A stretch of 36,126 nt of DNA from a bacterium (lineage in GTDB: Bacteria > Arandabacterota > Arandabacteria > Arandabacterales > Arandabacteraceae). The notes under the pieces were generated by a model. That model was not told where the DNA came from and searched no databases. It was given only the letters and a program-made list of their open reading frames with translations. The position numbers were made by a program, and so were the translations under genes. Shown here piece by piece: positions 25,685 through 34,394 of the stretch; positions within the stretch are counted from its first letter, which is position 1, and each line of letters starts with the position of its first letter. The stretch is taken from positions 1-36,126 of the forward strand of contig JALGZP010000020.1 of the NCBI GenBank assembly GCA_025774845.1. The letters are read 5' to 3'.

Positions 25685-26889
25685 TGTTCCTCCCGGTACG
25701 AGGGGCTGGGGGGTATGATGTAGTCTATCTCGAGTCTGGGCCGCACAAGCGTGTCGGTTGCCAGGCTGGAGAAGAATCTGACGAAATCGATATCCGCCGT
25801 TTCGTCAACGGACTTGATAACAAGCCCATAACTCGTTTCCTTCCTGGCCACGAGCGGCTGGATCAGCGGCGTGATCACCATGTCGATCGTGTCTCCCTGC
25901 ATAAGTGAGTCGACGAGTAGCAGCTGGGTGCCTGACCCTGTGGCTCCCTGGTTTGAATTGTACCCCGTCCAGCCGGGACTCAGCACGGCATGACAGGTCA
26001 CGGTAATCGAGTCGAATGACGACCCGTCGAGATCGGGAGTCAGCTTGAGCTCTGCCCTGGTGACCGTTGCCTCAATAGGTACGGCCGACACATCGAACCT
26101 GACAAAAGCCCTCGATGGGAAACCGTTCCCGCAGAGAACTCCCAGCGTATCCACGGGAAAAGGTGTGACCAGCGTGTCCGCAAACACGTCTACGGCCGCC
26201 ACCGACAGCGTATCGTGCGAGAGCCCGCCGGTATCGATATAGGCGATCGTAAGCGCAGGTCTGTGATCAAGGGTGTCGGTGGGAGGGGTCTCCCGTGATG
26301 CGAACTCCACGATAACATCTCCGCCGAGTGCCTCCTCATCCAGGAGCTTCACGACCAACCCGAGATTGGGTTGTTCGTTTGAAACCCATGACGAAACGAT
26401 GCCGGTGACATCAACGTCCACAGAAGTCTCAGACTGGGCAGGCGGGTTGAATCTGACGCTATCGTCAGTACTGCGCTCAGGCATGCTGCCCCAGTAGAGC
26501 TTGATCTGGTCGAGTGTATCGGTCAGGGCGAAGACACCGAAATCATTCCCGGCGCTTCCTTCTACTCTTGCACCGTACAGGTGAAGTGTCGCGTTGGTTA
26601 TTTCCACGCCGCTGTCGGGGAGGGAGGAAAATCCGATGAAGGCCCTGGCCAGATAACCCTGCCAGGCACCGACGGCCAACCGCTTCGACAACCAGCCGGG
26701 AGCGGCACTGCGGCCGCGGTTTGCCCAGTCGGAGTCAAGAGCCACCAACGTAGTGTCTCTGAAGCGCTCATCGTTCTCGAACTTGTCTGTGAGGAAAACC
26801 GATTCCTTGCTGCAGCCCGAGAGGCAGGCCAGAATCAGGATTACGGCGATGCACACACTGATTGCCCTGCCGAACGAACGCTCCATCAC
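25681..26889 (-). CDS. DNRLRE-type surface lipoprotein
   Basis: This 402-residue protein has a lipoprotein signal ending in LSGC (Cys26 lipidated). Two similar beta-rich units follow. Each begins with RAF(I/V)(G/R)F followed by an ATLHLYG or RAELKLT strand, and each ends in GLVVK or GLVIK, a FASRE or FFSS segment, and a RPxLxIxY strand (RPALTIAY near 210, RPRLEIDY near the end). That is the DNRLRE domain signature. DNRLRE domains occur in secreted carbohydrate-active and surface proteins. AAGGAG precedes the ATG. It overlaps the barrel protein gene by 4 bases. It is likely anchored in the outer membrane; the ligand is unknown. Confidence 0.8.
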   Translation of the reverse strand: MMERSFGRAISVCIAVILILACLSGCSKESVFLTDKFENDERFRDTTLVALDSDWANRGRSAAPGWLSKRLAVGAWQGYLARAFIGFSSLPDSGVEITNATLHLYGARVEGSAGNDFGVFALTDTLDQIKLYWGSMPERSTDDSVRFNPPAQSETSVDVDVTGIVSSWVSNEQPNLGLVVKLLDEEALGGDVIVEFASRETPPTDTLDHRPALTIAYIDTGGLSHDTLSVAAVDVFADTLVTPFPVDTLGVLCGNGFPSRAFVRFDVSAVPIEATVTRAELKLTPDLDGSSFDSITVTCHAVLSPGWTGYNSNQGATGSGTQLLLVDSLMQGDTIDMVITPLIQPLVARKETSYGLVIKSVDETADIDFVRFFSSLATDTLVRPRLEIDYIIPPSPSYREEQ

Positions 26890-26975
26890 TTACTCTCCTT
26901 TTTCCTACAAAGCATACTCAAGTTACTGTACAACAGACTCCGGTGTCAAGCGCATATGGCAGGCCTTCATACCTC

Positions 26976-27004
26976 TTGACAGACACGGGGAGCTCAAGTA
27001 GTAT
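26976..27004 (+). promoter_or_regulatory. sigma-70 promoter for the tRNA-tilS operon
   Basis: A consensus -35 TTGACA (26976-26981) and TAGTAT (26999-27004) are separated by 17 bases. Transcription would begin near 27011, about 50 bases before the tRNA, and nothing that looks like a terminator separates the tRNA from tilS. Confidence 0.75.
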
Positions 27005-27060
27005 CCCTAAAAAGGCGGGGAGCAGGCACTGGTCAGGATTTGAGTTCCTGCCTTTTTGCT

Positions 27061-27137
27061 GGCGGTGTAGCTCAGTTGGTCAGAGCAGGAGAATCATAAT
27101 CTCTGTGTCCGGGGTTCGAGTCCCTGCACCGCCACCA
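27061..27137 (+). tRNA. tRNA with CAT anticodon (Met, or Ile2 if a TilS substrate)
   Basis: A complete cloverleaf is present: acceptor GGCGGTG/CACCGCC, D stem GCTC/GAGC, anticodon stem GGAGA/TCTCT with loop ATCATAA (anticodon CAT), T stem CGGGG/CCCTG with loop TTCGAGT, and an encoded ACCA 3' end. CAT can be elongator tRNA-Met or the tRNA-Ile2 whose C34 is changed to lysidine by TilS. The loop A37-A38 fits both. The acceptor looks more like tRNA-Met of other bacteria. It is not an initiator: position 1-72 is paired and the anticodon stem lacks three G-C pairs. Confidence 0.93.
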
Positions 27138-27258
27138 GGTGTTTCATCTGAGAGGGTTATCCGACCTGAAAAGGCAGCATCTTGCGGCGAAGGCTCCCCA
27201 CGATCTTCGGTTAACTCTATTCGTGACTACCAAGTTGCCGCATGTGGCCAGGTGATCA

Positions 27259-27271
27259 CCCTCCGGGAGGG
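27259..27271 (+). promoter_or_regulatory. hairpin that can hide the tilS ribosome-binding site
   Basis: CCCTC and GAGGG with a CGG loop form a tight stem that contains the tilS Shine-Dalgarno GGGAGG (27265-27270), 10 bases before the ATG. A 10-base palindrome GGTGATCACC (27251-27260) abuts and overlaps it. Together they suggest translational control of tilS, which is inference. Confidence 0.4.
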
Positions 27272-27280
27272 CGGCTACGC

Positions 27281-28672
27281 ATGTTACTGAAAAGCGTGCA
27301 AGCTACCATCGGGAAATACGCGATGCTCAAGCGCGGGGATCGTGTGGTCGTGGCCTTATCCGGCGGGCCCGACTCAGTTGCACTTGTTCACGCCCTTGCC
27401 TTGCTCAAGACCTCCTGCGGGATAAAACTTCACGCAGCGCATCTCGAACACGGAATAAGGGGAGATGAATCACTCGAGGACATGCGCTTTGTTGAGGGTC
27501 TTTGCGGGGACCTTTCCCTGCCGGTTACAACGCATCGAGAGGATGTTCCGGAGCTTGCGCGTTCACAGAAGCTCTCAATTGAAGCAGCTGCCCGGAAGGC
27601 GAGATATGCCTTCTTCGAACGGGTCCTTGAAGCGACAGGGTTTAACAAGATCGCTACGGGTCATAACGCGAACGACAACGCTGAAACGGTCATGCTTAAC
27701 ATCATCCGGGGAAGCGCTATCGCCGGGCTCACCGGTATCAGGCCCGCAGTCGAGGAGAGGGTGATAAGACCGCTTATAGAAACCACGCGGGACGAGATCA
27801 TCACGTATCTTGAGGAAAACGGAATCACCTACAGGCTGGACAGCTCCAATCTGGATAATCGCTATGAGCGGAACAGGGTGAGACAGACCCTGATGCCGCT
27901 GCTTGAGCGGGAGTTCAACCCGAGGATAGTCGATTCACTGGCAAGGACGGCAAGTGTATTTTCCATGCTTGATGAGTACTTCAAGGCGGAGGCCGGTGAA
28001 GCCCTGAAGACATGTTGTAGATCGGAGAATACCCGGACTGAAATCGATCTTGGCGCGTTTGTGAAACTCCCACGCGCTGTCCGGTTGTTCACGCTCTACT
28101 CTATCTTGAGATCGCTCGAAGGCGACCGCCAGGTGGTTTCCTTTGACAACCTGAACACGTTGCTCGTTTTTGCAGCGGAATCCAGATCCGGTTCGAGGAT
28201 GGACATAGGCTCAGGTATCGCAGCGGTCAGGGAATATGACAGGCTCGTAATCGGCCTGAGTCTTGATCCGGGAGAAGACTTCGAAGTCACGCTTGAAGTA
28301 CCCGGTAAGGTGCTTGCCGGATCCTCAGGGGTAGCGCTGACCGCCGAGGTCCTCAGCGAGAGACCCTCAAATGGCGACATCTCAACCAATGGGAGCACGG
28401 CGTACTTCGATCTGGCCGGACTCAAACCTCCACTGGTGGTGACCAACTGGCGCCGGGGTGACAGGTTTGTGCCTTTTGGGCTTTCAGGTTCGAAGAAGGT
28501 TCATGATATATTCATTGATGGTAAAGTTCCGGCAAGTCGGAGGGGAAAGATTCCGATAATTCGGGACAGTGAAGGTATAATATGGATTGCAGGTGTGAGA
28601 AGGGCGAACCGGGCAAGAATTACCGAGGATACGAAGATGGTTGTTAAGATCACCCACAGGGAGGAGGGTTAG
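27281..28672 (+). CDS. tilS: tRNA(Ile)-lysidine synthetase
   Basis: This 463-residue protein has the PP-loop ATPase motif SGGPDS (27-32), HLEHGIRGDES and GHNANDNAETVMLNIIRG, the conserved N-type ATPase segments of TilS. The C-terminal TilS domain includes NWRRGDRFVPFG and the KKVHDIFIDGKVPASRR region. It uses ATP and lysine to convert C34 of tRNA-Ile2(CAU) to lysidine so that AUA is read as Ile. ATG 27281 is chosen for its Shine-Dalgarno; the frame extends upstream to 27242 without one. It is the first protein gene after a CAT tRNA and is followed at once by hpt and ftsH, the common bacterial order. Confidence 0.95.
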   Translation: MLLKSVQATIGKYAMLKRGDRVVVALSGGPDSVALVHALALLKTSCGIKLHAAHLEHGIRGDESLEDMRFVEGLCGDLSLPVTTHREDVPELARSQKLSIEAAARKARYAFFERVLEATGFNKIATGHNANDNAETVMLNIIRGSAIAGLTGIRPAVEERVIRPLIETTRDEIITYLEENGITYRLDSSNLDNRYERNRVRQTLMPLLEREFNPRIVDSLARTASVFSMLDEYFKAEAGEALKTCCRSENTRTEIDLGAFVKLPRAVRLFTLYSILRSLEGDRQVVSFDNLNTLLVFAAESRSGSRMDIGSGIAAVREYDRLVIGLSLDPGEDFEVTLEVPGKVLAGSSGVALTAEVLSERPSNGDISTNGSTAYFDLAGLKPPLVVTNWRRGDRFVPFGLSGSKKVHDIFIDGKVPASRRGKIPIIRDSEGIIWIAGVRRANRARITEDTKMVVKITHREEG

Positions 28673-28675
28673 GTC

Positions 28676-29206
28676 TTGGCGGTGCGCATAGGCAAGATAC
28701 TGATCACAGAGGACGATATTAAGCGCCGGGTGGCGGAACTGGGGGAGGAGATCAGTCGTGACTACGCGGACACGACCCCCGTGCTGGTCAGCGTTCTCAA
28801 GGGCGGGATTATCTTCCTGGCCGATCTTGTTCGGGAGCTTAAGATACTCCACGAAATCGATTTCATGTCGGTCTCAAGTTATAATGGGGGAACCGAAAGC
28901 TCGGGTGTCGTCCGGATTCTCCAGGATCTGAGCATAAACATCGAGGGCGAGGATGTGATCATCGTTGAGGATATCGTTGATAGCGGTCTTACTCTCGACT
29001 ACATCCGGTCGATTCTTCTGGCCAGACACCCGAAGACCCTGCGGATCTGTACGTTGCTTGATAAGAAACCGAAGAGGGAGATCGAGGTTCCTATCGATTA
29101 CATCGGCTTTGAAATTCCGGATGAATTCGTGATAGGCTACGGACTCGATTACGAGCAGAAGTACAGGAACCTCCCTTACATTGCGATCGGGGTCGTAGAC
29201 GATTAA
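28676..29206 (+). CDS. hpt: hypoxanthine phosphoribosyltransferase
   Basis: This 176-residue type I phosphoribosyltransferase has the PRPP-binding loop VIIVEDIVDSGLTL (94-107), the early PVLVSVLKGGIIFLADL segment and the C-terminal DEFVIGYGLDY that contacts the purine. It converts hypoxanthine or guanine with PRPP to IMP or GMP in the cytoplasm. It uses a TTG start at 28676, 7-8 bases after GAGGAGGG and 3 bases after the tilS stop; GTG 28682 is less well placed. Length is normal. It is within the tilS-hpt-ftsH run. Confidence 0.96.
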   Translation: MAVRIGKILITEDDIKRRVAELGEEISRDYADTTPVLVSVLKGGIIFLADLVRELKILHEIDFMSVSSYNGGTESSGVVRILQDLSINIEGEDVIIVEDIVDSGLTLDYIRSILLARHPKTLRICTLLDKKPKREIEVPIDYIGFEIPDEFVIGYGLDYEQKYRNLPYIAIGVVDD

Positions 29207-29226
29207 CATAGTGGGTGGTGAGGTAA

Positions 29227-31275
29227 ATGGACGAGAAGCAAACACCAAAACAGAGCGGTAAGGATAAGCTGGAACTGCCGAGGTCTGGTGGCGGCAAGCG
29301 CGGTTACAGGGGTGACGGGAAGATGGGTGCCCCGAGGCGTGGTCTGAAGGGTGGGCTGGCCTGGGTGATTCTATTTCTCATAACGCTTGTTGCCGTCTCC
29401 GTCTTCTGGAGGAGGGAAACGGGCGAGATAGAAATTCTCTACTCTGAGTTGCGCGCCCAGATTACTGCCGCCAACATCGCATCAATAACGATAGACGTGC
29501 GGGAAGTTCACGGCGAGTTCAAGGATGAGATCGTGGTGATCAAGGACGATGAGCCGCAGCCTGTCGTTAAGTTCAAAACATGGCTCACCGCCGAGGATCC
29601 CGAGTTGCCCGACAGGATCTGGGCGATCGACAAAGAGGTAGATGTAGGATCTAAGGGAGAGAAGAGTAACTGGGGCGGTTTCCTGCTCACCACGATGGTT
29701 CCCATTCTCTTCCTGGTCGGGATAATGATCCTGCTGATGCGCCAGATGGAGGCCGGTGGGAACAGGGCTTTCTCCTTCGGGCGGAGCCGGGCCAAACTTA
29801 TTACAGGTGACAGACCGAAAGTTACCTTTGACGATGTAGCAGGAGCGGATGAGGCGAAGGAGGAACTCCAAGAGGTAATAGAGTTCCTGAGAGACCCGCG
29901 CAAGTTCCAGAGGTTGGGTGGACGAATCCCCAAAGGAGCCCTGCTTCTCGGCGCACCCGGGACGGGCAAGACGCTTCTTGCAAAAGCCGTGGCCGGGGAG
30001 GCAGGTGTACCGTTCTTCAGCATAAGCGGATCGGATTTCGTTGAGATGTTTGTTGGGGTCGGCGCCTCGCGAGTCAGGGATCTCTTTGAGCAGGGAAAGA
30101 AACACGCGCCCTGCATAATCTTCATAGATGAGATAGACGCTGTCGGCAGACACCGCGGGGCCGGTCTCGGTGGCGGGCACGATGAACGCGAACAAACGTT
30201 GAATCAGCTGCTCGTCGAGATGGATGGATTCGAATCGAACGATGGTGTGATCCTGCTTGCGGCGACCAACAGACCCGACGTGCTCGATCCGGCGCTCCTG
30301 AGACCGGGAAGGTTTGACCGGCAGATCGTCGTAGATATGCCCGATCTCAATGGACGCGAAGGCATACTCAAGGTGCATACGCGAAAGATCCCGCTGGCCG
30401 ATGATGTCGAACTCAGACTGATAGCCCGTGGTACACCGGGGCTATCCGGTGCCGATCTTGAAAACATCGTAAACGAAGCCGCACTGCTTGCGGCGCGGAG
30501 AGATCGCAAGAGTGTGATGATGACCGATTTTGAGGAAGCCAAGGACAAGGTGATGATGGGCCCGGAGCGGAAGAGCCTGCTCATCAGTGAAGAGGAGAAG
30601 GAGCGGATCGCATATCACGAAGCCGGTCATGCTCTTGTCGCGAGCCTGATCCCCGAAGCTGATCCGCTTCACAAGGTGACAATCGTGCCGCGTGGCCGTG
30701 CGCTTGGTATGACGGCCCAGCTTCCGATAGATGACAGACACAACTTCTCGCGTACCATGCTCATGGCTGAGCTCGCCGTCTTCCTGGGTGGGCGTGCCGC
30801 CGAGAAGGCGGTGTTTAATGAGCTTACTACCGGTGCCAAGTCCGACATCGACAAAGCAACGGACGTGGCAAGAAAGATGGTCTGCGAATGGGGGATGAGT
30901 GATAACCTCGGGCCGCTGAGTTTCGGTCGCAAGGAAGAACAGATATTTCTAGGCAGGGAGATCGCACAGCACCGGGATTACAGTGAGCAGACTGCGCTCG
31001 TGATCGATAAGGAAGTAAGGCTTATCGTCGATACGGCGGAGGAGCGGGCCGAGAAGCTCATAAATGACAACGTCGATGGACTCAAGAACCTTGCGAAAGC
31101 ACTCCTTGAAAAGGAAATACTCGACCGCGAGGAAATCGAAAAAGTGTTGAGAGGTGAGAAGCTGGCGCCGGCGGCCAAGAAGGAAGATGCTGTTACCGGG
31201 ACTCCGACTGAACCCCCGCCCCCGCCACCGGCCGAGGAGTCGCCCGAGGACGAGCCGGCAAAGGAGCTGGACTGA
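29227..31275 (+). CDS. ftsH: ATP-dependent membrane zinc metalloprotease FtsH
   Basis: This 682-residue FtsH has two membrane helices (about 43-60 and 152-171) flanking a short periplasmic region. Its AAA module has Walker A GAPGTGKT (242-249), Walker B IIFIDE (297-302) and the second region of homology. The M41 protease has zinc motif HEAGH (464-468) and third ligand Asp540. It degrades misfolded membrane and short-lived regulatory proteins. Two oddities stand out. An Arg/Lys/Gly-rich cytoplasmic leader of about 42 residues precedes the first helix, where most FtsH start within a few residues of it. The acidic proline-rich tail contains a run of six prolines. The TGA overlaps the folE ATG by one base. 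Confidence 0.97.
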   Translation: MDEKQTPKQSGKDKLELPRSGGGKRGYRGDGKMGAPRRGLKGGLAWVILFLITLVAVSVFWRRETGEIEILYSELRAQITAANIASITIDVREVHGEFKDEIVVIKDDEPQPVVKFKTWLTAEDPELPDRIWAIDKEVDVGSKGEKSNWGGFLLTTMVPILFLVGIMILLMRQMEAGGNRAFSFGRSRAKLITGDRPKVTFDDVAGADEAKEELQEVIEFLRDPRKFQRLGGRIPKGALLLGAPGTGKTLLAKAVAGEAGVPFFSISGSDFVEMFVGVGASRVRDLFEQGKKHAPCIIFIDEIDAVGRHRGAGLGGGHDEREQTLNQLLVEMDGFESNDGVILLAATNRPDVLDPALLRPGRFDRQIVVDMPDLNGREGILKVHTRKIPLADDVELRLIARGTPGLSGADLENIVNEAALLAARRDRKSVMMTDFEEAKDKVMMGPERKSLLISEEEKERIAYHEAGHALVASLIPEADPLHKVTIVPRGRALGMTAQLPIDDRHNFSRTMLMAELAVFLGGRAAEKAVFNELTTGAKSDIDKATDVARKMVCEWGMSDNLGPLSFGRKEEQIFLGREIAQHRDYSEQTALVIDKEVRLIVDTAEERAEKLINDNVDGLKNLAKALLEKEILDREEIEKVLRGEKLAPAAKKEDAVTGTPTEPPPPPPAEESPEDEPAKELD

Positions 31276-31865
31276 TGCCCCGGCGGGGAAGCAAGAAACC
31301 AAAGGCTGGTTTCGACCGTACCAAAGTAGAACGTGCAGTGAAGCTCCTGCTTGAGGGTGTCGGTGAGAAGATCCCGAGGGCCGGTCTCGGCGAAACACCG
31401 CGGCGCGTCTGCGATCTTTACGAGGAGATACTGTCAGGAACGCGGGATGATCCAGCCAGGTATCTCAAGCCCATAAAAGCAGAACACAATCATGACCTGG
31501 TGGTGGTCAAGAGCATAGCGTTTACATCCGTCTGCGAACACCATCTACTTCCCTTTATCGGAACGGTCGGGGTTGCGTATGTCCCACGCGGAAGACGCAT
31601 CGTCGGAATAAGCAAGATAGTCAGGGCGGTAGATGCTATTGCTCACCGGCTTCAGATCCAGGAACGTATGACAAGCGAGATAGCCGGCCTGATAAACCGG
31701 GAGCTCAAGCCATCCGGGGTCTACGTGATAGTGGATGCCGAGCACCTCTGCATGACCATCAGGGGAGTCAAGAAGCCGGGTGCGCGTATAGTTACCACCG
31801 AAGCAAGGGGAATACTCAAGCAACCTGAGAGACAAGCCCTTGTCGTCTCAGCGCTTTCAGGGTAA
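31275..31865 (+). CDS. folE: GTP cyclohydrolase I
   Basis: This 196-residue enzyme carries the GTP cyclohydrolase I core: SVCEHHLLPFIGTVGVAYVP with zinc ligands Cys87 and His90, GISKIVRAVDAIAHRLQIQERMT, and the third zinc ligand Cys159 in EHLCMTIRG. It converts GTP to 7,8-dihydroneopterin triphosphate, the first folate/pterin step (also feeding queuosine precursors). ATG 31275 overlaps the ftsH stop. The N-terminal 20 residues are basic. Its position between ftsH and folP puts two folate genes together. Confidence 0.96.
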   Translation: MPRRGSKKPKAGFDRTKVERAVKLLLEGVGEKIPRAGLGETPRRVCDLYEEILSGTRDDPARYLKPIKAEHNHDLVVVKSIAFTSVCEHHLLPFIGTVGVAYVPRGRRIVGISKIVRAVDAIAHRLQIQERMTSEIAGLINRELKPSGVYVIVDAEHLCMTIRGVKKPGARIVTTEARGILKQPERQALVVSALSG

Positions 31866-31900
31866 ACTACCCCATTGCAGGTCTCTGGTTAGGGGGAAAC

Positions 31901-32764
31901 TTGAAACTGGCATTGAGGGGCCATACGCTCGAACTCGGTACGAAACCGCGCATCATGGGAATACTCAACGTCACACCCGACTCGTTCTGGGATGGTGGGC
32001 GTTTCGATACGGCTGAGCGTGCCGTCGAAAGAGCCGGGCAGATGGCAGAGGAAGGTGCCGACATAATCGACATCGGCGGGGAATCCACTCGTCCCGGATC
32101 CGAGCCCGTCTGTGCGGAAGAGGAGATCCGGCGGATTGGTCCCGTCGTGGAACATCTGGTACGGCATGTCAACGTCCCCATTTCTATCGACACGCGCAGG
32201 GCGGAAGTTGCAGAGACAATGCTAAAGCTCGGCGCGCACATGATAAACGACATAAGCGGGTTGTCCTTTGACAAAGCGATGCCGGACGTTGTGAAACGCT
32301 ACGGCGCTGCGGTTGTGATCATGCATATGCGTGGCAATCCGGAAAACATGCAGACGTTCACGAATTACGATGATGTAGTCTTAGATGTGAAAAAGGAACT
32401 TTCAGACAGTGTCGCCGCGGCCGAGTGCCGGGGCGTCAATGCGGACAACATAGTAATCGATCCGGGGATCGGCTTCTCGAAGACTGCGGAGCAATGCATT
32501 GAGCTCATTGCACGGCTCGATGAATTTCTGGATATCGGGAAACCGGTACTCCTTGGCCCTTCAAGGAAGTCATTCATGGGGATAATGCTCGGACAAAAGC
32601 CCGAGGACAGGTTGGAGGGAACGATCACATGCTGTGTGGCGGGTGCGCTCAAAGGGGCGAGTATTGTCAGGGTGCACGACGTCGCGAGCGTATCAAGGGC
32701 GCTCGGTATGCTGGCTGAATTGAAGAGTCGGGAAGCATCACGGAGAGCGGAGGTCTGCAGTTGA
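31901..32764 (+). CDS. folP: dihydropteroate synthase
   Basis: This 287-residue TIM-barrel enzyme has the pterin-site segments IMGILNVTPDSFWDGG (18-33), IIDIGGESTRPGS (55-67) and ISIDTRRAEVAE (94-105), INDISG (115-120) and a late GPSRKSFMG phosphate loop. It joins 4-aminobenzoate to dihydropterin pyrophosphate. TTG 31901 is chosen because AGGGGG lies 5 bases upstream and homology begins at once. It overlaps cdaA by 4 bases. A Trp replaces the usual Ser/Thr after DSF, which is a minor variation. Confidence 0.95.
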   Translation: MKLALRGHTLELGTKPRIMGILNVTPDSFWDGGRFDTAERAVERAGQMAEEGADIIDIGGESTRPGSEPVCAEEEIRRIGPVVEHLVRHVNVPISIDTRRAEVAETMLKLGAHMINDISGLSFDKAMPDVVKRYGAAVVIMHMRGNPENMQTFTNYDDVVLDVKKELSDSVAAAECRGVNADNIVIDPGIGFSKTAEQCIELIARLDEFLDIGKPVLLGPSRKSFMGIMLGQKPEDRLEGTITCCVAGALKGASIVRVHDVASVSRALGMLAELKSREASRRAEVCS

Positions 32765-33522
32765 TTGAATGGATAAGCGGCTGGTGGATCGATATCCTTG
32801 ATGTGGTTATCGTCACCTTCCTTTTCTTCAAACTGTTTCAACTCATAAGAGGAACCAGGGCGGCTCAGATGTTCCTCGGGTTGATAATAATCATTGCAGC
32901 TTCGTTCATCGCGGATTGGCTCCGGCTGGACGCATTCAACTGGCTGATCTCAAGTCTCAAGACTGTCTGGGTCGTGGCCTTTGTTATCATATTCCAGCCG
33001 GAACTCAGACGTGTACTCGCCCAGCTCGGCCAGAGCAGGGTTGTGCGTTATTTCATGCGACCCGAACATCTAGCCGTGCTCGATGAGATTGTGCGGGCGA
33101 CACGGGAACTGTCGCTCAGGAAGACCGGGGCCCTTGTAGTTATCGCAAGAGAGGCAAGTCTCAGGAATTATATCGACACCGGGACCCGCATCAGCGCGAA
33201 GGTTACCTATGAACTCCTTTGCACTATTTTCACCCCGCAGACACCACTGCATGACGGTGCATGCATCATCGTAAGGGAAGAGATAGTCGCAGCCGGATGC
33301 GTGCTGCCGCTGTCTGAGAACCCCATGCTACCTGCCACGCTGGGGATGCGTCATAAGGCCGCGGTCGGACTCACTGAGGAAACCGATGCTGTGGTGGTTG
33401 TTGTCTCGGAGGAAACCGGAGGCATATCGATTTCCGTACGCGGTAACCTGAGGCGAAAACTCGATCCGCAGACCCTGAGGGAAGCCTTAGAAGAGATTAT
33501 GGCTCCCAGGGTTCAGTCCTGA
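32761..33522 (+). CDS. cdaA: diadenylate cyclase (CdaA/DacA type)
   Basis: This 253-residue protein has three N-terminal membrane helices (about 11-24, 36-51, 61-78) and a cytoplasmic DisA_N domain. The domain carries LHDGACII (Asp165-Gly-Ala) and GMRHKAAVGLTEETDAVV, matching the DGA and RHR catalytic motifs, here as RHK (197-199). It makes c-di-AMP from two ATP. TTG 32761 overlaps the folP TGA (TTGA), with GGAGG 7 bases before. In many bacteria cdaA is followed by ybbR and glmM; here the next gene is on the other strand and overlaps the cdaA stop by 10 bases, so those partners are elsewhere or absent. Confidence 0.93.
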   Translation: MIEWISGWWIDILDVVIVTFLFFKLFQLIRGTRAAQMFLGLIIIIAASFIADWLRLDAFNWLISSLKTVWVVAFVIIFQPELRRVLAQLGQSRVVRYFMRPEHLAVLDEIVRATRELSLRKTGALVVIAREASLRNYIDTGTRISAKVTYELLCTIFTPQTPLHDGACIIVREEIVAAGCVLPLSENPMLPATLGMRHKAAVGLTEETDAVVVVVSEETGGISISVRGNLRRKLDPQTLREALEEIMAPRVQS

Positions 33523-34394
33523 TTGAAGAAACCTAACTTGATTTCCCCCCACATCCGCCGCGCGACATTGGAGTAGCGGGTTTCGCTCTCTATGTCATCC
33601 ACCCATCTCGGTGCGATGCACCACGAAGGTGAATCAGCAAACCTGGAAGGTGTCCTCATGCGGATGACCATACCCGTGATCGTTATGCTGGTGCCGGGTT
33701 CATGCTCAAGTGAGCACCCGGTGTCTTCGTCGAGGTAGACGATGATGGAGTCGCTACCGTTATGAAGCCGGAAAAAGAGGTTGCCGCCTTCACTTGAGGC
33801 CGGCGACGTGACTGAAAGACCCCCTATCGTAACAAGATTGCCGCTATACATCTCGCGATTGCTGCAGAACTCTTCCGCGGCGATAACCACCGGCTGTTGA
33901 TTATCTCGCTTTCCTCGCAGGATTGTACCCCCGTTTTCCACTGCGACATCCCCCAGTGTTGCCAGGCCGGTCTCTGGAAAGAAGTAACTCCCGTTCGTGA
34001 CCCTTAACCAACCCCGAACATCAACATAGTCGCCAACGGAAAGGTCTTCGGGTTCGCCATAGACCATAACACCGCATGTATGGTCTCTTATCCAGAAGAT
34101 CCACCCGCCGGTCTCAAAGGTGGAGGGCTCGGCGATCACTGTTCCAGAAAGCCGAACGCAATCGCCGAGCCTGTCAGGTCTTCCATTTCCGTCGCCGTCC
34201 CTTCTGAGGTCACAGATGTGATCGCCGCCAGAATGTTCAGTGTCAGTCGCACGGAAGGGTCTTAGCTTCCAGAGGTGAGCTTTAGCGAAGGAATTTAGAG
34301 GAAGAAGGAAAAGCAACAGATAACTGGAAAACCTGAGTAACCTCCTTACAATGTTGAACCGATCCCCTGAGAGTGTCATATCATCAAGTCTCAT
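33513..34394 (-). CDS. secreted protein with tandem OB-fold-like domains
   Basis: This 293-residue protein has a signal peptide (about 16-39: basic residues, then LLLFLLPLNSFAKA). A DGDGNGRPDRLGD stretch near 66-78 looks like an EF-hand/dockerin calcium loop. Two beta-rich OB-like units follow. The first runs from LGDCVRLSGTVIAE to VGDYVDVRGWLRV, with a WIFWIRD strand. The second runs from YSGNLVTIGGLSV to ITGMVIRM, with a LFFRLHNGSDSIIVYLD strand. Such OB-fold units occur in extracellular nucleases of the YhcR type, but no nuclease domain is present. Four or more cysteines are in the exported part. GGAGA lies 10 bases before the ATG. Function is unknown. Confidence 0.6.
   Translation of the reverse strand: MRLDDMTLSGDRFNIVRRLLRFSSYLLLFLLPLNSFAKAHLWKLRPFRATDTEHSGGDHICDLRRDGDGNGRPDRLGDCVRLSGTVIAEPSTFETGGWIFWIRDHTCGVMVYGEPEDLSVGDYVDVRGWLRVTNGSYFFPETGLATLGDVAVENGGTILRGKRDNQQPVVIAAEEFCSNREMYSGNLVTIGGLSVTSPASSEGGNLFFRLHNGSDSIIVYLDEDTGCSLEHEPGTSITITGMVIRMRTPSRFADSPSWCIAPRWVDDIESETRYSNVARRMWGEIKLGFFNQD

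Noticed and set aside
27009..27060. T-box riboswitch upstream of the tRNA
   Set aside because: No T-box consensus or specifier stem; the leader is only about 50 bases.
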